NCBI RefSeq assembly: GCF_030269925.1 | Contig: NC_085127.1 | Span: forward strand, 1,371,501 to 1,435,500 | Origin: Bombyx mori | Lineage: Eukaryota; Arthropoda; Insecta; Lepidoptera; Bombycidae | DNA: 64,000 nucleotides | Reading direction: 5' to 3' | In this document: positions 1 to 9,972 of the stretch, piece by piece | Layout: every line of letters starts with the position of its first letter | Position numbering within the stretch: the stretch's first letter is position 1 | The notes under the pieces: generated by a model | Database searches by the model: none | The model's input: the letters and a program-made list of their open reading frames with translations, nothing else | Told to the model about the DNA's origin: nothing | Made by a program: the position numbers and the translations under genes

Positions 1-263
1 TCGCTTACTATACAAATACACGAGCAAGATCTTGTGGCAGTATGCCACTGGCCGTGGGCAGCACTGGTCGTCTAGAGGAAAAGTTGATGGAAAAAAATAA
101 CGCGCGCGATCGTTCGCGTTTCAAAAAGAACGCTCTCAGCCTACCGTTCGAAAATGTCACTTTCCGCCTTTTGTTTCTGTTAAATATTACTATTGGTTCG
201 GTGTTGGCTTATAAAACTGTTTTTAATTTTCGAACGCTTGAAGTGTTAACGTAAAAACCGTTT

Positions 264-321
264 ATGGATGATTTATTCAACTCCCTGGAAAAGTTTGATT
301 ATGCTCATAGCAACGAAAATG
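264..321 (+). CDS. possible first coding exon of an unidentified host gene
   Basis: An ATG opens 19 codons plus one base (MDDLFNSLEKFDYAHSNEN) and runs directly into a strong donor, G|GTGAGT, at 322 followed by a T-rich stretch. There is no signal peptide, so it does not look like the start of the growth-factor gene further right. Codons are non-repetitive and the 260 bases upstream match none of the repeat families seen elsewhere in the window. I do not recognise the protein and cannot find its next exon; the downstream part may lie beyond several insertions or the exon may be spurious. It is judged on the ATG, open frame and donor only. Confidence 0.35.
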
Positions 322-322
322 G

Positions 323-990
323 TGAGTTTTTTTTTTATTTATTTAAATTTTCCAATTTATAACTTTTCATTTACTTCTAAAGTGCTATAATTTAGTTTCC
401 CATGAGATATAGAGGATGAGAGAGCTGGAAGAGATTTCTTAAAGAAATAAGCAGTGTCTTTGTACATAATTTTCCTATTACTCTGTACTATGTCTTCTTT
501 TCTGTGTTTACATAAATAAATAAATACAATAAATAAATAATATAGTTTATATGGAAATGTGCTTGAATATAGGCTCAGAGGACTATAACTTTATGTTTAA
601 TAAAGGTACATTAAGTGAAAACATAGGTATATGACCCTGACTTAATTGTCCCAATACCACTACCACAATACCCGTGTCTAGTTTGTAGTAGTATTCTTTT
701 CTCTCTTTATTTCGGTTACACACTTCCTATTTTTTGCTATTCGTGTTTTGGATAGAGGCGGTAAAACGCGTTAAAAACACTGAAAGCCATCTAATGGTAT
801 GGACTTCAATCCTGTCTCAAGGTAGACTGCATTTACGATGGAAAGTCTACATGACCCGACTTCCACTTAACACAAAATAGTCAGATAACCAACTTAAATT
901 GTCTGTAAAGTGTACACGTGTGAGATAAAATAGAGACATGAGAAATAGAGTTACAGTTCCAGTAATAAGTGAAAAAGTAGGAATAATTAC
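323..990. other. AT-rich non-coding stretch
   Basis: No open frame, tRNA-like box or recognised repeat is visible. If 264-321 is an exon, this is the start of its intron. Confidence 0.4.
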
Positions 991-1418
991 AATTATATTA
1001 ATACGTGAAACAAAAACTTTGTATCCCTTTTTACGAAAATTGCGCGGACGGAAGAGTATGAAATTTTCCACACTTATATAGAATATAGAGAAGAAGTGCA
1101 CAAGGCTAATATTTTTTTTAAATAATGGATAAAAGATACATTAAATCAATAAAGAAAACATTGCACACACACTACATACCATGTATTTGACGCACACACG
1201 CATGCATACTATTTATTGTCAAACTTTTGTTCTTGACGTCTGTGGTCAAATTGAGAATAGATTAAATATTGTTTGTCTTTATTAATATTTTTTTTAGTGT
1301 AGCCTGGGCGAAATTTGTGATTATAGAAGTATAAAATACAATCATAATAGTCTACAAACTTATTATACAATTCCAATTAATTATTATAGTCGAATTTCGA
1401 CTACTGTGGGACCTCTAG
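991..1418 (+). mobile_element. non-autonomous Helitron, copy 1
   Basis: The sequence is about 93% like 52426-52846 by eye. Its 3' end has the Helitron signature: a palindromic stem (TAGTCGAATTTCGACTA, 1387-1403), about 11 bases, then CTAG at 1415-1418 followed by T. The 5' terminal TC seen in the other copy is lost or mutated here. There are no Rep/helicase ORFs, so it would have moved with proteins supplied in trans. Confidence 0.7.
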
Positions 1419-1702
1419 TTACAATTATTTTCGAAAATGAATCATATTTGAATACATTGAGCAATCGTTATACTCCGCAGTCTCATAATGTCGGTTAATT
1501 GGTTACATTATTAAATAATCATTTGGACAAGTTACTACATATTTGACTAATAATTTTTTTATACAGACGCCTTATTTATCTTGTGCTTAACCACAAATAG
1601 TTGTGAAGAAATTCGTTGCAACACGCACGTAATGCGTACACCATGAAAATGTCACATTACACGAGTAAGGATCCGCTCATTTTGAACTGATACAAATAAT
1701 AT

Positions 1703-1921
1703 CGGCACGGGTAGGTACCACCGCCCCGCCTATTTCTGCCGTGAAGCAGTAATGCGTTTCGGTTTGAAGGGTGGGGCAGCCGTTGTAACTATACTCGAGA
1801 CCTTAGAACTTATATCTCAGGGTGGGTGGCGCATTTACGTTATAGATGTCTATGGGCTCCAGTAACCACTTAACATCAGGTGGGCTGTGAGCTCGTCCAC
1901 TCATCTAAGCGAGAAAAAAAA
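1703..1921 (+). repeat. Bm1-type SINE, 5'-truncated
   Basis: It matches the 3' half of the Bm1 family in this window, ending in the family signature CCCATCTAAGC-like sequence plus an A tail. The tRNA-related head is missing. TAGGTACCACCGCC marks the body. Confidence 0.85.
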
Positions 1922-2599
1922 ATTTACATCTTAATCAAGCGTTTTTTAAAAATTATGTTTACATTATTTCCTAAGTTTCGATAACTTTATAGTTTTCGTG
2001 GTCAGAGACGAAATAAGCTAATAATGACGTCTTGAAATGTAGTTTGAATTATGTGTACGACTCGCAAAAACCGACAAAAATTCTACAAAACTAGTTTAAG
2101 CTGACTTAAAAGCATTCTTATGGAAAGTTGCGTAGGGCTTAATACGAACATGCGTGTTATATGCAAGCTTATTTGGGCATTATCAAACGCACCATTTGGC
2201 CTCAAATTAGAAGCTCACTATTTCGCAATTCAAATAAATTTTTTCGGTCAAAATTTGAAATACGTCACTGAAATCTCATAGTCCTAACAATAAGGTCTGT
2301 CCACCCTGAAGTTATAAAAAGAAATAACAAAGCAACCTTTCTTTTTGCGGTTTTAAACTAATTTTCGGTACACAAAATAGTTATAGTAGTGTTCACGAAT
2401 CCTTTCAAGGTATAAAGTATGTAAAGTAGTAAAGTGTCAAAGGTATATATTATATTCAAGGTAAAGCAGTAAAGTGTAAAAATATAAAGTAGTAAAACCA
2501 TGCCATTCATCTATGAGAATAATGATCGGCAGGGTGGTGATGTCTATGGGCCTCACTGAATCCCGCAGCCATTGGAGTGCCAATTTAAAAAAAAAGATG
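1922..2599. other. AT-rich spacer left of the LTR element
   Basis: No gene or recognised repeat is visible. Short runs of AAAGTAGTAAAG-like direct repeats occur at about 2420-2500. Confidence 0.4.
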
Positions 2600-2603
2600 T
2601 ACA

Positions 2604-2994
2604 TGTCGGCACGCGTCAGGGATGGCTGAGCGGTAGGTTCCGTCATCGCTTGTATTCGATTGAACTCAGTTTAGTAAATAAAACTTTTCAGTAATAATTA
2701 TTGAAACTCAACACACACAACTTTCACAATGACAGGGTAAACCGACAGTTTCGTTGCACATACCGACAGACCGACTGACCGACTGACTGACTGACAGAGA
2801 CTCACTGACTAAAACGGACAGAATTACTGTCTGACACGGAATGCCACGACTCTGTCCACGTACCGCCATTTTATACTGTGGCGTTACGGAGTCTACCCTT
2901 CATTTTGTGATATTTATCAAAACAACATTTCATCATTTAAAAATAATAATCAAAACCACCGTCTTAATATTACTAAAAGTCGTTATCCACGACA
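2604..2994 (-). repeat. 3' LTR of the LTR retrotransposon
   Basis: 391 bp, identical to 7252-7642 except one T/G difference at about 2674. It contains the minus-strand TATAAAA box at 2875-2869 and, downstream of it on that strand, a CAGTCAGTCAGT-type run near the expected transcription start. Confidence 0.9.
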
Positions 2995-3339
2995 CGGCCA
3001 TTCTGACATGTCACACGTCCCTGTGTGACGCTCCTGCAAGGAAAACAACCTTCTGCAATATCTAACAGGTTTCGTCTCGGCCACTCCTGATACATTCACG
3101 ATTGAGGATTGGGATTCGTTTCATTACAAACCATAACGTTAGCTTTCAACAAGATCTTTAACAGACCATGTTAACCTGTGTGAGTAGATAACTTAATTAC
3201 CCAACTATTAGTGACACACTATACAACTGAAAAATTTCATTAATGCTCAATAAGCATTAGAAACCCGAGTTATTACAAAACAACTCAATCTGAGCAGTAT
3301 TTCATCAGTATTATGTATCAACCACAAACTATCGTTACA

Positions 3340-3625
3340 ATTACTTCCATCTAGTGAGAGTAACTCATGCCATGCCACCTATATCGAGTGACGATAACCC
3401 AATTCAAGTGCCACCTCCATCGAGTAGCTCTTGACTATTTATTGCCTCCATCCGGCAAATAAGTGGGACCTCCATCCGGTACCCAACTTCAACACAAAAC
3501 CCTAAGGCCTCCATCCGGCACGCAAGTGGAACTTCCATCCAGTACCCACTTCAACCATAAAACACATCGCAATGCCTCCATCCGGCAATAAAACGAACAC
3601 ATCACCTAAATCGAGCGAGGTGCTC
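3340..3625. repeat. degenerate short direct repeats inside the LTR element
   Basis: The core CCTCCATCCGGCA (and CCATCCGGTACCCA) recurs at least six times at irregular 40-60 bp spacing. The stretch lies between the protease remnant and the 3' LTR. Both strands are interrupted by stops, so it is probably non-coding. Confidence 0.6.
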
Positions 3626-4227
3626 AATTACCAGTCATAAATAACACTGAATACTGTTCTTTACTAATCACACAAAATAGGACAACAAAATCCTTACTTT
3701 AATCAGTCAGTTGTATCGTGGTCATTTGATCCTACATCTTCTACATCACTAGTGTCAACAAAATCATATAGAACGCTCCTGGCCTGGCTGCCGGCGCAGC
3801 TAGTGGCATTGCCACCCACATTATCATTAAAACAAATGATAAAACCAATACACATCACTTCACAATATAGAGTCAAGGTCATTAGTAGACCAACACAACA
3901 ATAGTCTCCATTGAGACCCAGGTCTCCGCTGTACCAATCGATGGAGATACTCTCACCTCACTGATCAGTCTCGTCAGTAGCACTACTTAGAGGCAACCTT
4001 ATGTAATCATAGGTTCTATTACCAGTTAAAGCAATCTGTCTTCATTTCAACAAAATTCAACATCGAATTTTACTAAATTTCCAATGTTCTGGTCTCGTCA
4101 AAGTTAATCTCTTACTTTCAGTATCATTTTAAGTAAAAACCTTTTGGGATAAGGCACGCGAACTATAAAGAATTCGAAGGGGCTCGCCTCTGTTATTCTT
4201 ATGGTAGAACAATTTAAAAAAAACAAA

Positions 4228-4604
4228 ATGTGTGCAATTCACACGTGGTAGAAGTGAAACCTTCCAAAATTAAAATACAATTATCCTAAACGTCTTAGTA
4301 AATGTAAAATTTTGTCATTAGTAAATAATTGTAAGGTAGCGCCCTCTGTGAATTGGTATTTTAATTTCACGTATAATCCTAAATTAAAATTCACTACAAG
4401 AGCTTTCATACACACGTTAGTATTAAAAAATCTCACAGATGGCGCTGTATTAAATAGTATGTTGTTTATTTCTGTCTCCTTTGCTGGCTTCATCCTACAC
4501 ATTTTTGTATTTGTGTCTCTTACCTGTCGTTTTTTTTTTTTTTTTTTTTCTCCTTGCATCCGGTTTGAAATCACAACGATTCTAAAGAAGTTTTCACTTC
4601 AAAA
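4228..4604. mobile_element. MITE with GAAGTGAAAC / GTTTTCACTTC ends
   Basis: It begins ATGTGTGC..ACACGTGG..GAAGTGAAACC and ends GAAGTTTTCACTTC, the same termini as the two units at 29.88-30.55 kb. A second inverted repeat (AGCGCCCTCTGTGA at about 4338 against CACAGATGGCGCT at about 4433) sits inside. A 16-T run at 4530-4549 adds low complexity. No transposase is encoded. Confidence 0.5.
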
Positions 4605-4667
4605 GATGAACGGCTTCTAGCACTTCTTGTCAAGAACAATTCCATGAGCTCATCGCGAGCTTGGTCA

Positions 4668-4940
4668 TCAATAACGCAAGTCTGGGCTTCGAATAAGGAC
4701 ACTAGATTTAAGAGTTCTATTTCGCTGAATGCTCAATCTAACTGAACCGATTAAAACAACTATCAGGTAGTACATTACATACAATAGGTAATCAATAAAC
4801 CATCGCATAGGATTTGTTCCGTACAGTTTTGAGTCAAAACAACAGAAACCTTTTATGAGAACCATCGTATAAAATTGCTGAATTATGAAGTTACTACTAA
4901 TAGATTTCTTGACAAGAGAGCATTCGGCACCAGAATCCAA
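4668..4940 (-). pseudogene. retroviral-type aspartic protease remnant of the LTR element
   Basis: The minus-strand frame reads ..FYLDSGAECSLVKKSIS.., which has the D-S-G-A active-site signature of gypsy-type retropepsins preceded by hydrophobic residues. Downstream the frame loses similarity and ends after about 90 codons, so flap and C-terminal motifs are not recognisable. Just upstream on the same strand (about 5160-5110) lies a Cys/His-containing stretch (RGHVQSGRPC) that could be a damaged nucleocapsid zinc knuckle. Its position 3' of the integrase C-terminus is out of the normal gag-PR-RT-IN order. The call rests on one motif. Confidence 0.45.
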
Positions 4941-5750
4941 ATAAAAATAATACGACTCACCAGATTGTTCTTATTTACCAAAAATACCGATATTACGCAG
5001 CTACCGGCACGTCGCTCCGCTCGGCCGGTGAATAGTTGACCCATCGAGCGCCGACAGACTGTGCTTGCGACCCATATCTCGTATTGGATGCAGCAATCAC
5101 GTGTTGATTGCGACATGGTCTTCCTGATTGTACATGTCCTCGTGTGATGGTTAACCTACAATCAAAAACATCCACGAGAACACTTGTTCCGCTCGATCAC
5201 TCCTGACTACACTTTACGACTTATCGGAAAATTTAAAGTCATCAAAGCTTTAAACTGTTTTAATACCATTTTAACCAAATCAAACAATAGGGTATACAAA
5301 GTTCACTATTCAGCAGCAAGAGCACGTACCACAGTCGTTCATCAAACTTCAAATTTACTCTGTACAAATCAGGCATAGCTTACAGGAACTCAGATCAAAG
5401 AAAACTTCCGAGTAAAAATATCTAACGCCACGGCTCTCCAGCCGACCAGCAATCGCAATTGCCCTCATGATGCGCATCCACAGCGTGGATCGCCCGTGTG
5501 CATCACCCGCTGACTACACACGATGGTCTTTACAGACCCCGACCTCCGCCAGAGCCAAACGCGCACCGCGCACCCACGGACTACTTGAGTTGCCTCAAGA
5601 GACACCGATTTCTACCGGGCTACGACTACGTAATAGCTACTGGTACGGTCGAACACAATACGGCCGATAGACTATCCTTACTCGAGTTTTCACCACAATC
5701 TAAGCTTGCTCGTCATCATCATCATTTACATCAACCTCGACTGGTATGTG

Positions 5751-5894
5751 TCATGCTGGCATTTTTCTTAGCCTATCATGTGGGTATTTGTAAGTACGTT
5801 TTGAATTTAAAGCTTTCAATGTGTAACGGTCACCATCCAATACTTCAACTACTTTAAACGGCCCTTTAAACTTCGTATCTAATTTCGTTTGATT
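5751..5894 (-). pseudogene. Ty3/gypsy integrase C-terminal (GPY/F) remnant
   Basis: Forty-seven codons and a stop on the minus strand read NQTKLDTKFKGPFKVVEVL.. and then ..GDRYTLKAL.. and ..YPHDRLRKMPA. This is the GPY/F module that closes gypsy integrases: K-F-K-G-P-F, then V-x-x-V-L, then D-R-Y. It is interrupted upstream (toward 5905) by stops and by the Bm1 insertion, so the catalytic D,D35E core is absent. It is too short for an ordinary ORF cut-off, but the motif order is convincing. Confidence 0.7.
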
Positions 5895-5920
5895 ACGCTC
5901 TTCGTTTTAATGCGTAGACG

Positions 5921-6097
5921 CCCACCTGGTGTTAAGTGGTTACTGGAACCCATAGACATCCACAACGTAAACGCACCACACACCTTGAGATAGAAGTTCT
6001 AAGGTCTCAGTATAGTTACAACCGCTGCCCCACCCTTCAAACCGAAATACACCACTGCTTCACGGCAGAAATAGGCAGGGTGATGGTACCCGTGCGG
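5921..6097 (-). repeat. Bm1-type SINE, 3' part (split copy)
   Basis: It starts with CCCACCTGGTGTTAAGTGG and proceeds to the ..GGTACCCGTGCGG motif, where the copy breaks. It continues at 6414 after an insertion of LINE-derived sequence. The element is nested inside the LTR retrotransposon. Confidence 0.8.
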
Positions 6098-6413
6098 TCG
6101 ATGGCACTATATGAAGCACCCGTCTGGTGCCACGTCCTTACCCACGAGAACGTCGCCGCGCTGCGACGCCGGCAGCGCGCGATCGCAGTCAGAGTTATTC
6201 AAGGATACCTCACAGTCTCCTACGAGGCGGCGCGCCCTAGCGCAAGTGCAGCCGGAGCGCGGGGGCTCCAATCTCGGCAGTCCGTGCTAGAGGCGTGGTC
6301 TCGTCGTTTGGCGGACCCGTCGGCCGGCCTCCGTACCGTCGAGGCGATCTGCCCGGTTCTCGCGGACTGGGTGGGCCGCGACCGCGGAAGTCTCACCTCC
6401 GGCTACCTGTATA
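6098..6413 (+). pseudogene. R1-clade-like LINE ORF2 C-terminal fragment
   Basis: The plus-strand frame reads MALYEAPVW.., ..ALRRRQRAIAVRVIQGY.. and ..LADWVGRDRGSLT... This matches my recollection of the region after the reverse-transcriptase domain in R1/TRAS/SART-like LINEs (ALYGAPVW...QRAIALRAIRGYRTVS...LADPSAGLRTVEAVRPVLADWVGRDRG). An internal deletion joins the VSYEAA part to the LEAWSRRLADPSAG part. Its GC content is well above the flanks. It sits between two halves of a Bm1 SINE without an A tail, so the boundary mechanism is unclear. Confidence 0.75.
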
Positions 6414-6676
6414 GACTCACAAGACATTTTACCACCATGCAAACTTCTTACCGCAACAAATCTTACCAGCCACCACGCAAACTACAATTTTACGTGTTCC
6501 ACCTCTCCTACACGATGTTACTCCCACACTGAGGAAGCCAACCGTGAACACTTGTCAAGCACGCACAAGCACGCACTTCACCGGAAAAACCTGCATCTGC
6601 CAGCGGAACCCGAACACCGCCGCATCGCCAGACACGAACGCACCGGACGTCTTATCTTACAGGTCACGACGACTTC
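6414..6676 (-). repeat. Bm1-type SINE, 5' part with tRNA-like head (split copy)
   Basis: It continues the copy at 5921-6097, starting GACTCACAAGA and ending in the reverse complement of the tRNA-derived head (..GACGTCTTATC..GTCACGACGACTTC). It is more diverged than most copies. Confidence 0.75.
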
Positions 6677-6803
6677 AGATGTGTCAATTTTTCTTCCCCA
6701 CGGAAACTTGCTTGCTTTCTTGTTTGCTTGCTTGCTGGAGCCCGAAGTCATCGAACGTGTAGTGTTATTGGTATTGAATCTAGTAGATTCTAAAATTTCA
6801 GCG

Positions 6804-6836
6804 ACAATTCACAGTCTCATGTCCTGGTTTACTGCA
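6804..6836 (-). pseudogene. decayed nucleocapsid zinc-knuckle remnant (gag)
   Basis: The minus strand reads CSKPGHETVNC, which matches the C-x4-H-x4-C half of a CCHC knuckle. The expected first Cys is replaced and a stop lies just before it. It supports gag-derived sequence downstream of 6903. Confidence 0.4.
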
Positions 6837-6902
6837 CTAGTGCCATGTAACTCTAGCAGTAGTCATTGGCTTAAAAACGATCGTGTCGGAACTACCCACT
6901 CG

Positions 6903-7217
6903 TCATGACAGATCCATTATTGCGATCGAAGTTTCACTTGAGATTTGCACTTGCCTTAATTTCTTGCAATAGCTTGTTACGTGTTGTATTTCCGCTAGTA
7001 AATGCCATGTGATGAAGTCGACGTCAAACTGGGCAACATGAGCCAGAACGTAAGATGTGATGATTTCTTCGTGGCTCAGATCTTCCATCGAGGTAACAGA
7101 GACGTTATTACACGACTTACGTATGCTGCATTCACGCTCTTGTGGCGTACCACTACCAGTATTCTGATCTGCATCATGTTTTTTTTGCTGTACTTCGAAC
7201 ATGTTCAAACACGTCAC
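6903..7217 (-). pseudogene. gag-region ORF of the LTR element, truncated
   Basis: A 104-codon frame starts 34 bases after the right LTR's primer-binding-like site, where the gag start would lie. The N-terminal part is polar (repeated Gln, Lys, Ser) and the rest helical (SHEEIITSYVLAHVAQFDVDF). It has no capsid major-homology motif that I can see and ends well short of a normal gag (300 residues or more). Assignment to gag rests on position and on the zinc-knuckle remnant that follows, not on sequence similarity. Confidence 0.4.
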
Positions 7218-7237
7218 GCCAGTGAGAGTAGAGTCCT

Positions 7238-7251
7238 GATCTCACTTCTGA
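7238..7251 (-). promoter_or_regulatory. candidate primer-binding site (tRNA-Leu-like)
   Basis: TCAGAAGTGAGATC directly abuts the right LTR. From memory, mdg3/blastopia-type elements use a tRNA-Leu complement TCAGAAGTGGGAT; this differs at one base and lacks the leading TG. Confidence 0.5.
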
Positions 7252-7642
7252 TGTCGGCACGCGTCAGGGATGGCTGAGCGGTAGGTTCCGTCATCGCTTG
7301 TATTCGATTGAACTCAGTTTAGGAAATAAAACTTTTCAGTAATAATTATTGAAACTCAACACACACAACTTTCACAATGACAGGGTAAACCGACAGTTTC
7401 GTTGCACATACCGACAGACCGACTGACCGACTGACTGACTGACAGAGACTCACTGACTAAAACGGACAGAATTACTGTCTGACACGGAATGCCACGACTC
7501 TGTCCACGTACCGCCATTTTATACTGTGGCGTTACGGAGTCTACCCTTCATTTTGTGATATTTATCAAAACAACATTTCATCATTTAAAAATAATAATCA
7601 AAACCACCGTCTTAATATTACTAAAAGTCGTTATCCACGACA
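7252..7642 (-). repeat. 5' LTR of the LTR retrotransposon
   Basis: 391 bp, one mismatch to 2604-2994. TATAAAA reads on the minus strand at about 7523-7517. It is followed on the right by the TACA target duplicate at 7643-7646. Confidence 0.9.
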
Positions 7643-7729
7643 TACATAATGTTTTGGAGATTGCACAAGTTCATCCTAACTTCACCTAATGAAAATTCTA
7701 GTAAACAAAAAAAAGAAGGAACTATTAAC

Positions 7730-7838
7730 GGTAGCCAGCGGCTTGGCTCTACCCCTGGCATTGCTGAAGTCCATGGGCGACATTAACCACTCACCATCAG
7801 TTGGGCCGTATCCTCGTCCGCCAACAAGGACAAACAAA
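7730..7838 (+). repeat. LINE 3' tail (GGCTTGGCTCT..CATGGGCGAC family)
   Basis: It contains CAGCGGCTTGGCTCT, GAAGTCCATGGGCGAC and CCACTCACCATCAG, the same tail as at 10510, 36407, 40634, 47744 and 51447. In better copies the upstream part encodes a LINE C-terminus (LWRVLSGRQR-like). Confidence 0.7.
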
Positions 7839-7862
7839 ATGCCGACGTATTGTTGACAAAAA

Positions 7863-8312
7863 TTTTTTTTTTTTTTTTTTATTGCTTAGATGGGTGGACG
7901 AGCTCACGGCCCACCTGGTGCTAAGTGGTTACTGGAGCCCATAGACATCTACAACGTAAATGCGCCACCCACCTTGAGATATAAGTTCTAAGGTCTCAAG
8001 TATAGTTACAACGGCTGCCCCACCCTTCAAACCGAAACGCATTACTGCTTCACGGCATAAATAGGCAGGGCGGTGGTACCTACCCGTGCGGACTCACAAG
8101 AGGTCCTACCACCAGTAATTACGCAAATTATAATTTTGCGGGTTTGATTTTTATTGCACGATGTTATTCCTTCACCGTGGAAGTCAATCGTGAACATTTG
8201 TTGAGTACGTATTTCATTAGAAAAATTGGTACCCGCCAGCGAGATTCGAACACCGGTGCATCGCTCGATACGAATGCACCGGACGTCTTATCCTTTAGGC
8301 CACGACGACTTC
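7863..8312 (-). repeat. Bm1-type SINE, near full length
   Basis: On the minus strand it runs from the tRNA-derived head (GAAGTCGTCGTGGCC, ending at 8312) through the internal-promoter-like B box (GTTCGAATC..) and body to CCACCCATCTAAGCAAT and an A tail of about 18. At about 450 bp it is the best reference copy in the window. Confidence 0.92.
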
Positions 8313-8522
8313 ATACTTCATAATATACTACCATATAAATACTCAATAATCAATATGCGACCGAAATTACAGACTATAACATAACTGTACTATAATTTAA
8401 TCTTTTTTGTTTTCTCATTGACATATCGAAGAAAGAGACTGAATATTAGTTCACCGTGGCTTCTGAGGCAATCTCTTTGCACCTTGTATACTACAGTGCT
8501 GTGACAATATAGTAAGTACGAT

Positions 8523-8778
8523 CACCGTCCACGCTGAACCCGTCGCTTGCGACGAAGGGCTCAGCAACTAAATTAATCTATAGACTATAGCCCACTGAGT
8601 TTCTCGCCGGATCTTCTCAATGGGTCGCGTTTCCGATCCGGTGGTAGATTCTGCGAAGCACTGCTCTTGCTAGGGTCAGTGTTAGCAACACTCCCGGTTA
8701 GAGCCTCGTGAGCTCACCTACACGCCAAGGAGAAGCTGAAATAGCCTCTCAAGCCTATCAGCATAGGTAGGAAACAAA
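8523..8778 (+). repeat. 5'-truncated Jockey-clade LINE tail (same 3' end as 41306-46465)
   Basis: It contains GAACCCGTCGCTTGCGACGA, CCCACTGAGTTTCTCGCCGG and TTCTGCGAAGCACTGCTCTT, and ends CAGCATAGGTAGGAAA. This corresponds to the last ORF2 codons plus the 3' UTR of the full-length LINE on the minus strand at 41.3 kb. Confidence 0.85.
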
Positions 8779-9327
8779 AGTTAGATATCTACAAAAGTTT
8801 ATCACATTATTTTATATATAGATGTGAACTCGAAAACCCAGACAGCATTCTCTCAGACCTTAATCATAATATTACTGAAATGTATTCTGATGTAATACGC
8901 AATAACCTGGTTATTGTCTTGCGATATTGAACCGAAATTCCGAAGCCGTGCCAATAAATCTTCAGATAACACGTGCTCGGAAATGCCCATGGCTGTCAGG
9001 CTATTGATATTAACTTAACTTTAGCTTAAACATAAAATAAATCTTTTTTCTGAAAATCGCATCCCTACATGCCCGCCCGCATGAAACTCAAAAACAAGCC
9101 CCTAAGCAAGATTTTAATAAATATATTCGTAAATTTTGCAAATACTCTCTCATCGCTCTTAAACTATGAATCAAAGCTTTATAATCATATGCTCTTAATG
9201 TAGCATTTCAATGAATTTATTAAGACAACTTCATTGTATTTTTTTAAACCATGTTTTAATTTTCATCCATCATAATCGTGAAGTCGTTGTCGTCTAAAGA
9301 ATAAGTCATCCGGCTCTTTCACCAGTC

Positions 9328-9548
9328 TTTTTTATTGCTACGACGTGTGGACGAGTTCACAGCCCACTTGGTGTTAAGTGTTTACCGGAGCTCATAGACA
9401 TCTACAACGTATATACCTCCGCCCACCTCAAAACATCAGTTCCAAGGTCTCAGTTTTTACAGTACAACGGCTGCCTTACCCTTCGAACCGAAACGCATTA
9501 CTGTGCAAACCTACCCCTGCGGACTCACAAGATATCCTACCAGTAATA
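9328..9548 (-). repeat. Bm1-type SINE, diverged and 5'-truncated
   Basis: It starts TTTTTTATTGC.. and retains GTGGACGAG and CCCACTTGGTGTTAAG, with several small deletions in the body. Confidence 0.75.
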
Positions 9549-9770
9549 TACTTATTATAAATATCTATAAAACCCAATAATATATAATCTATACAATTAA
9601 ATAAGTAATTTATTCTACGTAAAACAACTTAGGATAGGTAAACGAATTATATATTATTTATTGGCATTGCAGACAGATGATGTTAAGTGGTCACCGCGGT
9701 CTCGCGTGGACGTCAGTAATGCCAAGTTAAATCACATTATATTATCACCAACAAGTAAACGTTAACGTAT

Positions 9771-9965
9771 CAGCCCACTGAGTTTCTCGCCGGATCTTCT
9801 CAGTGGGTCGCGTTTCCGATCCGGTGGTAGATTCTGCGAAGCACGGCTCTTGCTAGGGCTCGTGTTCGCAACGTCGTCAGGTTTGAGCCCCGTGAGCTCA
9901 CCTACTAGTTTAGGTTACGCTGAAGTAGCCTCTCAAGGTTATGAGCTTAGGTAGGGGAAAAAAAA
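9771..9965 (+). repeat. 5'-truncated Jockey-clade LINE tail with target duplication
   Basis: It runs from CAGCCCACTGAGTTTCTCGC to CTTAGGTAGGGG plus an A tail. The 8-bp direct repeat GTTAACGT flanks it (9761-9768 and 9966-9973). A Bm1 copy begins immediately after the right repeat. Confidence 0.85.
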
Positions 9966-9972
9966 GTTAACG

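Larger units (their letters stand above)
2604..7642 (-). mobile_element. Ty3/gypsy-type LTR retrotransposon, internally decayed
   Basis: Two 391-bp LTRs (2604-2994, 7252-7642) differ at a single base, start TGTCG and end CGACA, and are flanked by a 4-bp target duplication TACA (2600-2603, 7643-7646). Minus orientation follows from three points: a TATAAAA box inside each LTR reads on the minus strand; a primer-binding-like sequence TCAGAAGTGAGATC (7251-7238) that resembles the complement of a tRNA-Leu 3' end directly follows the right LTR; and gag, integrase and protease remnants all read on the minus strand. The interior (about 4.26 kb) lacks reverse transcriptase and RNase H and has been invaded by a MITE and a Bm1 SINE. 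I do not see a clear polypurine tract at 2995. The element cannot be autonomous. Confidence 0.85.

Noticed and set aside
42..254. 70-codon frame at the left end
   Set aside because: It has no motif and no splice context, and it ends before the better ATG/donor exon at 264-321.
3340..3625. Regularly recurring CCTCCATCCGGCA as a CRISPR-like array
   Set aside because: Spacing is irregular, repeats are short and degenerate, and it sits inside a eukaryotic LTR element.
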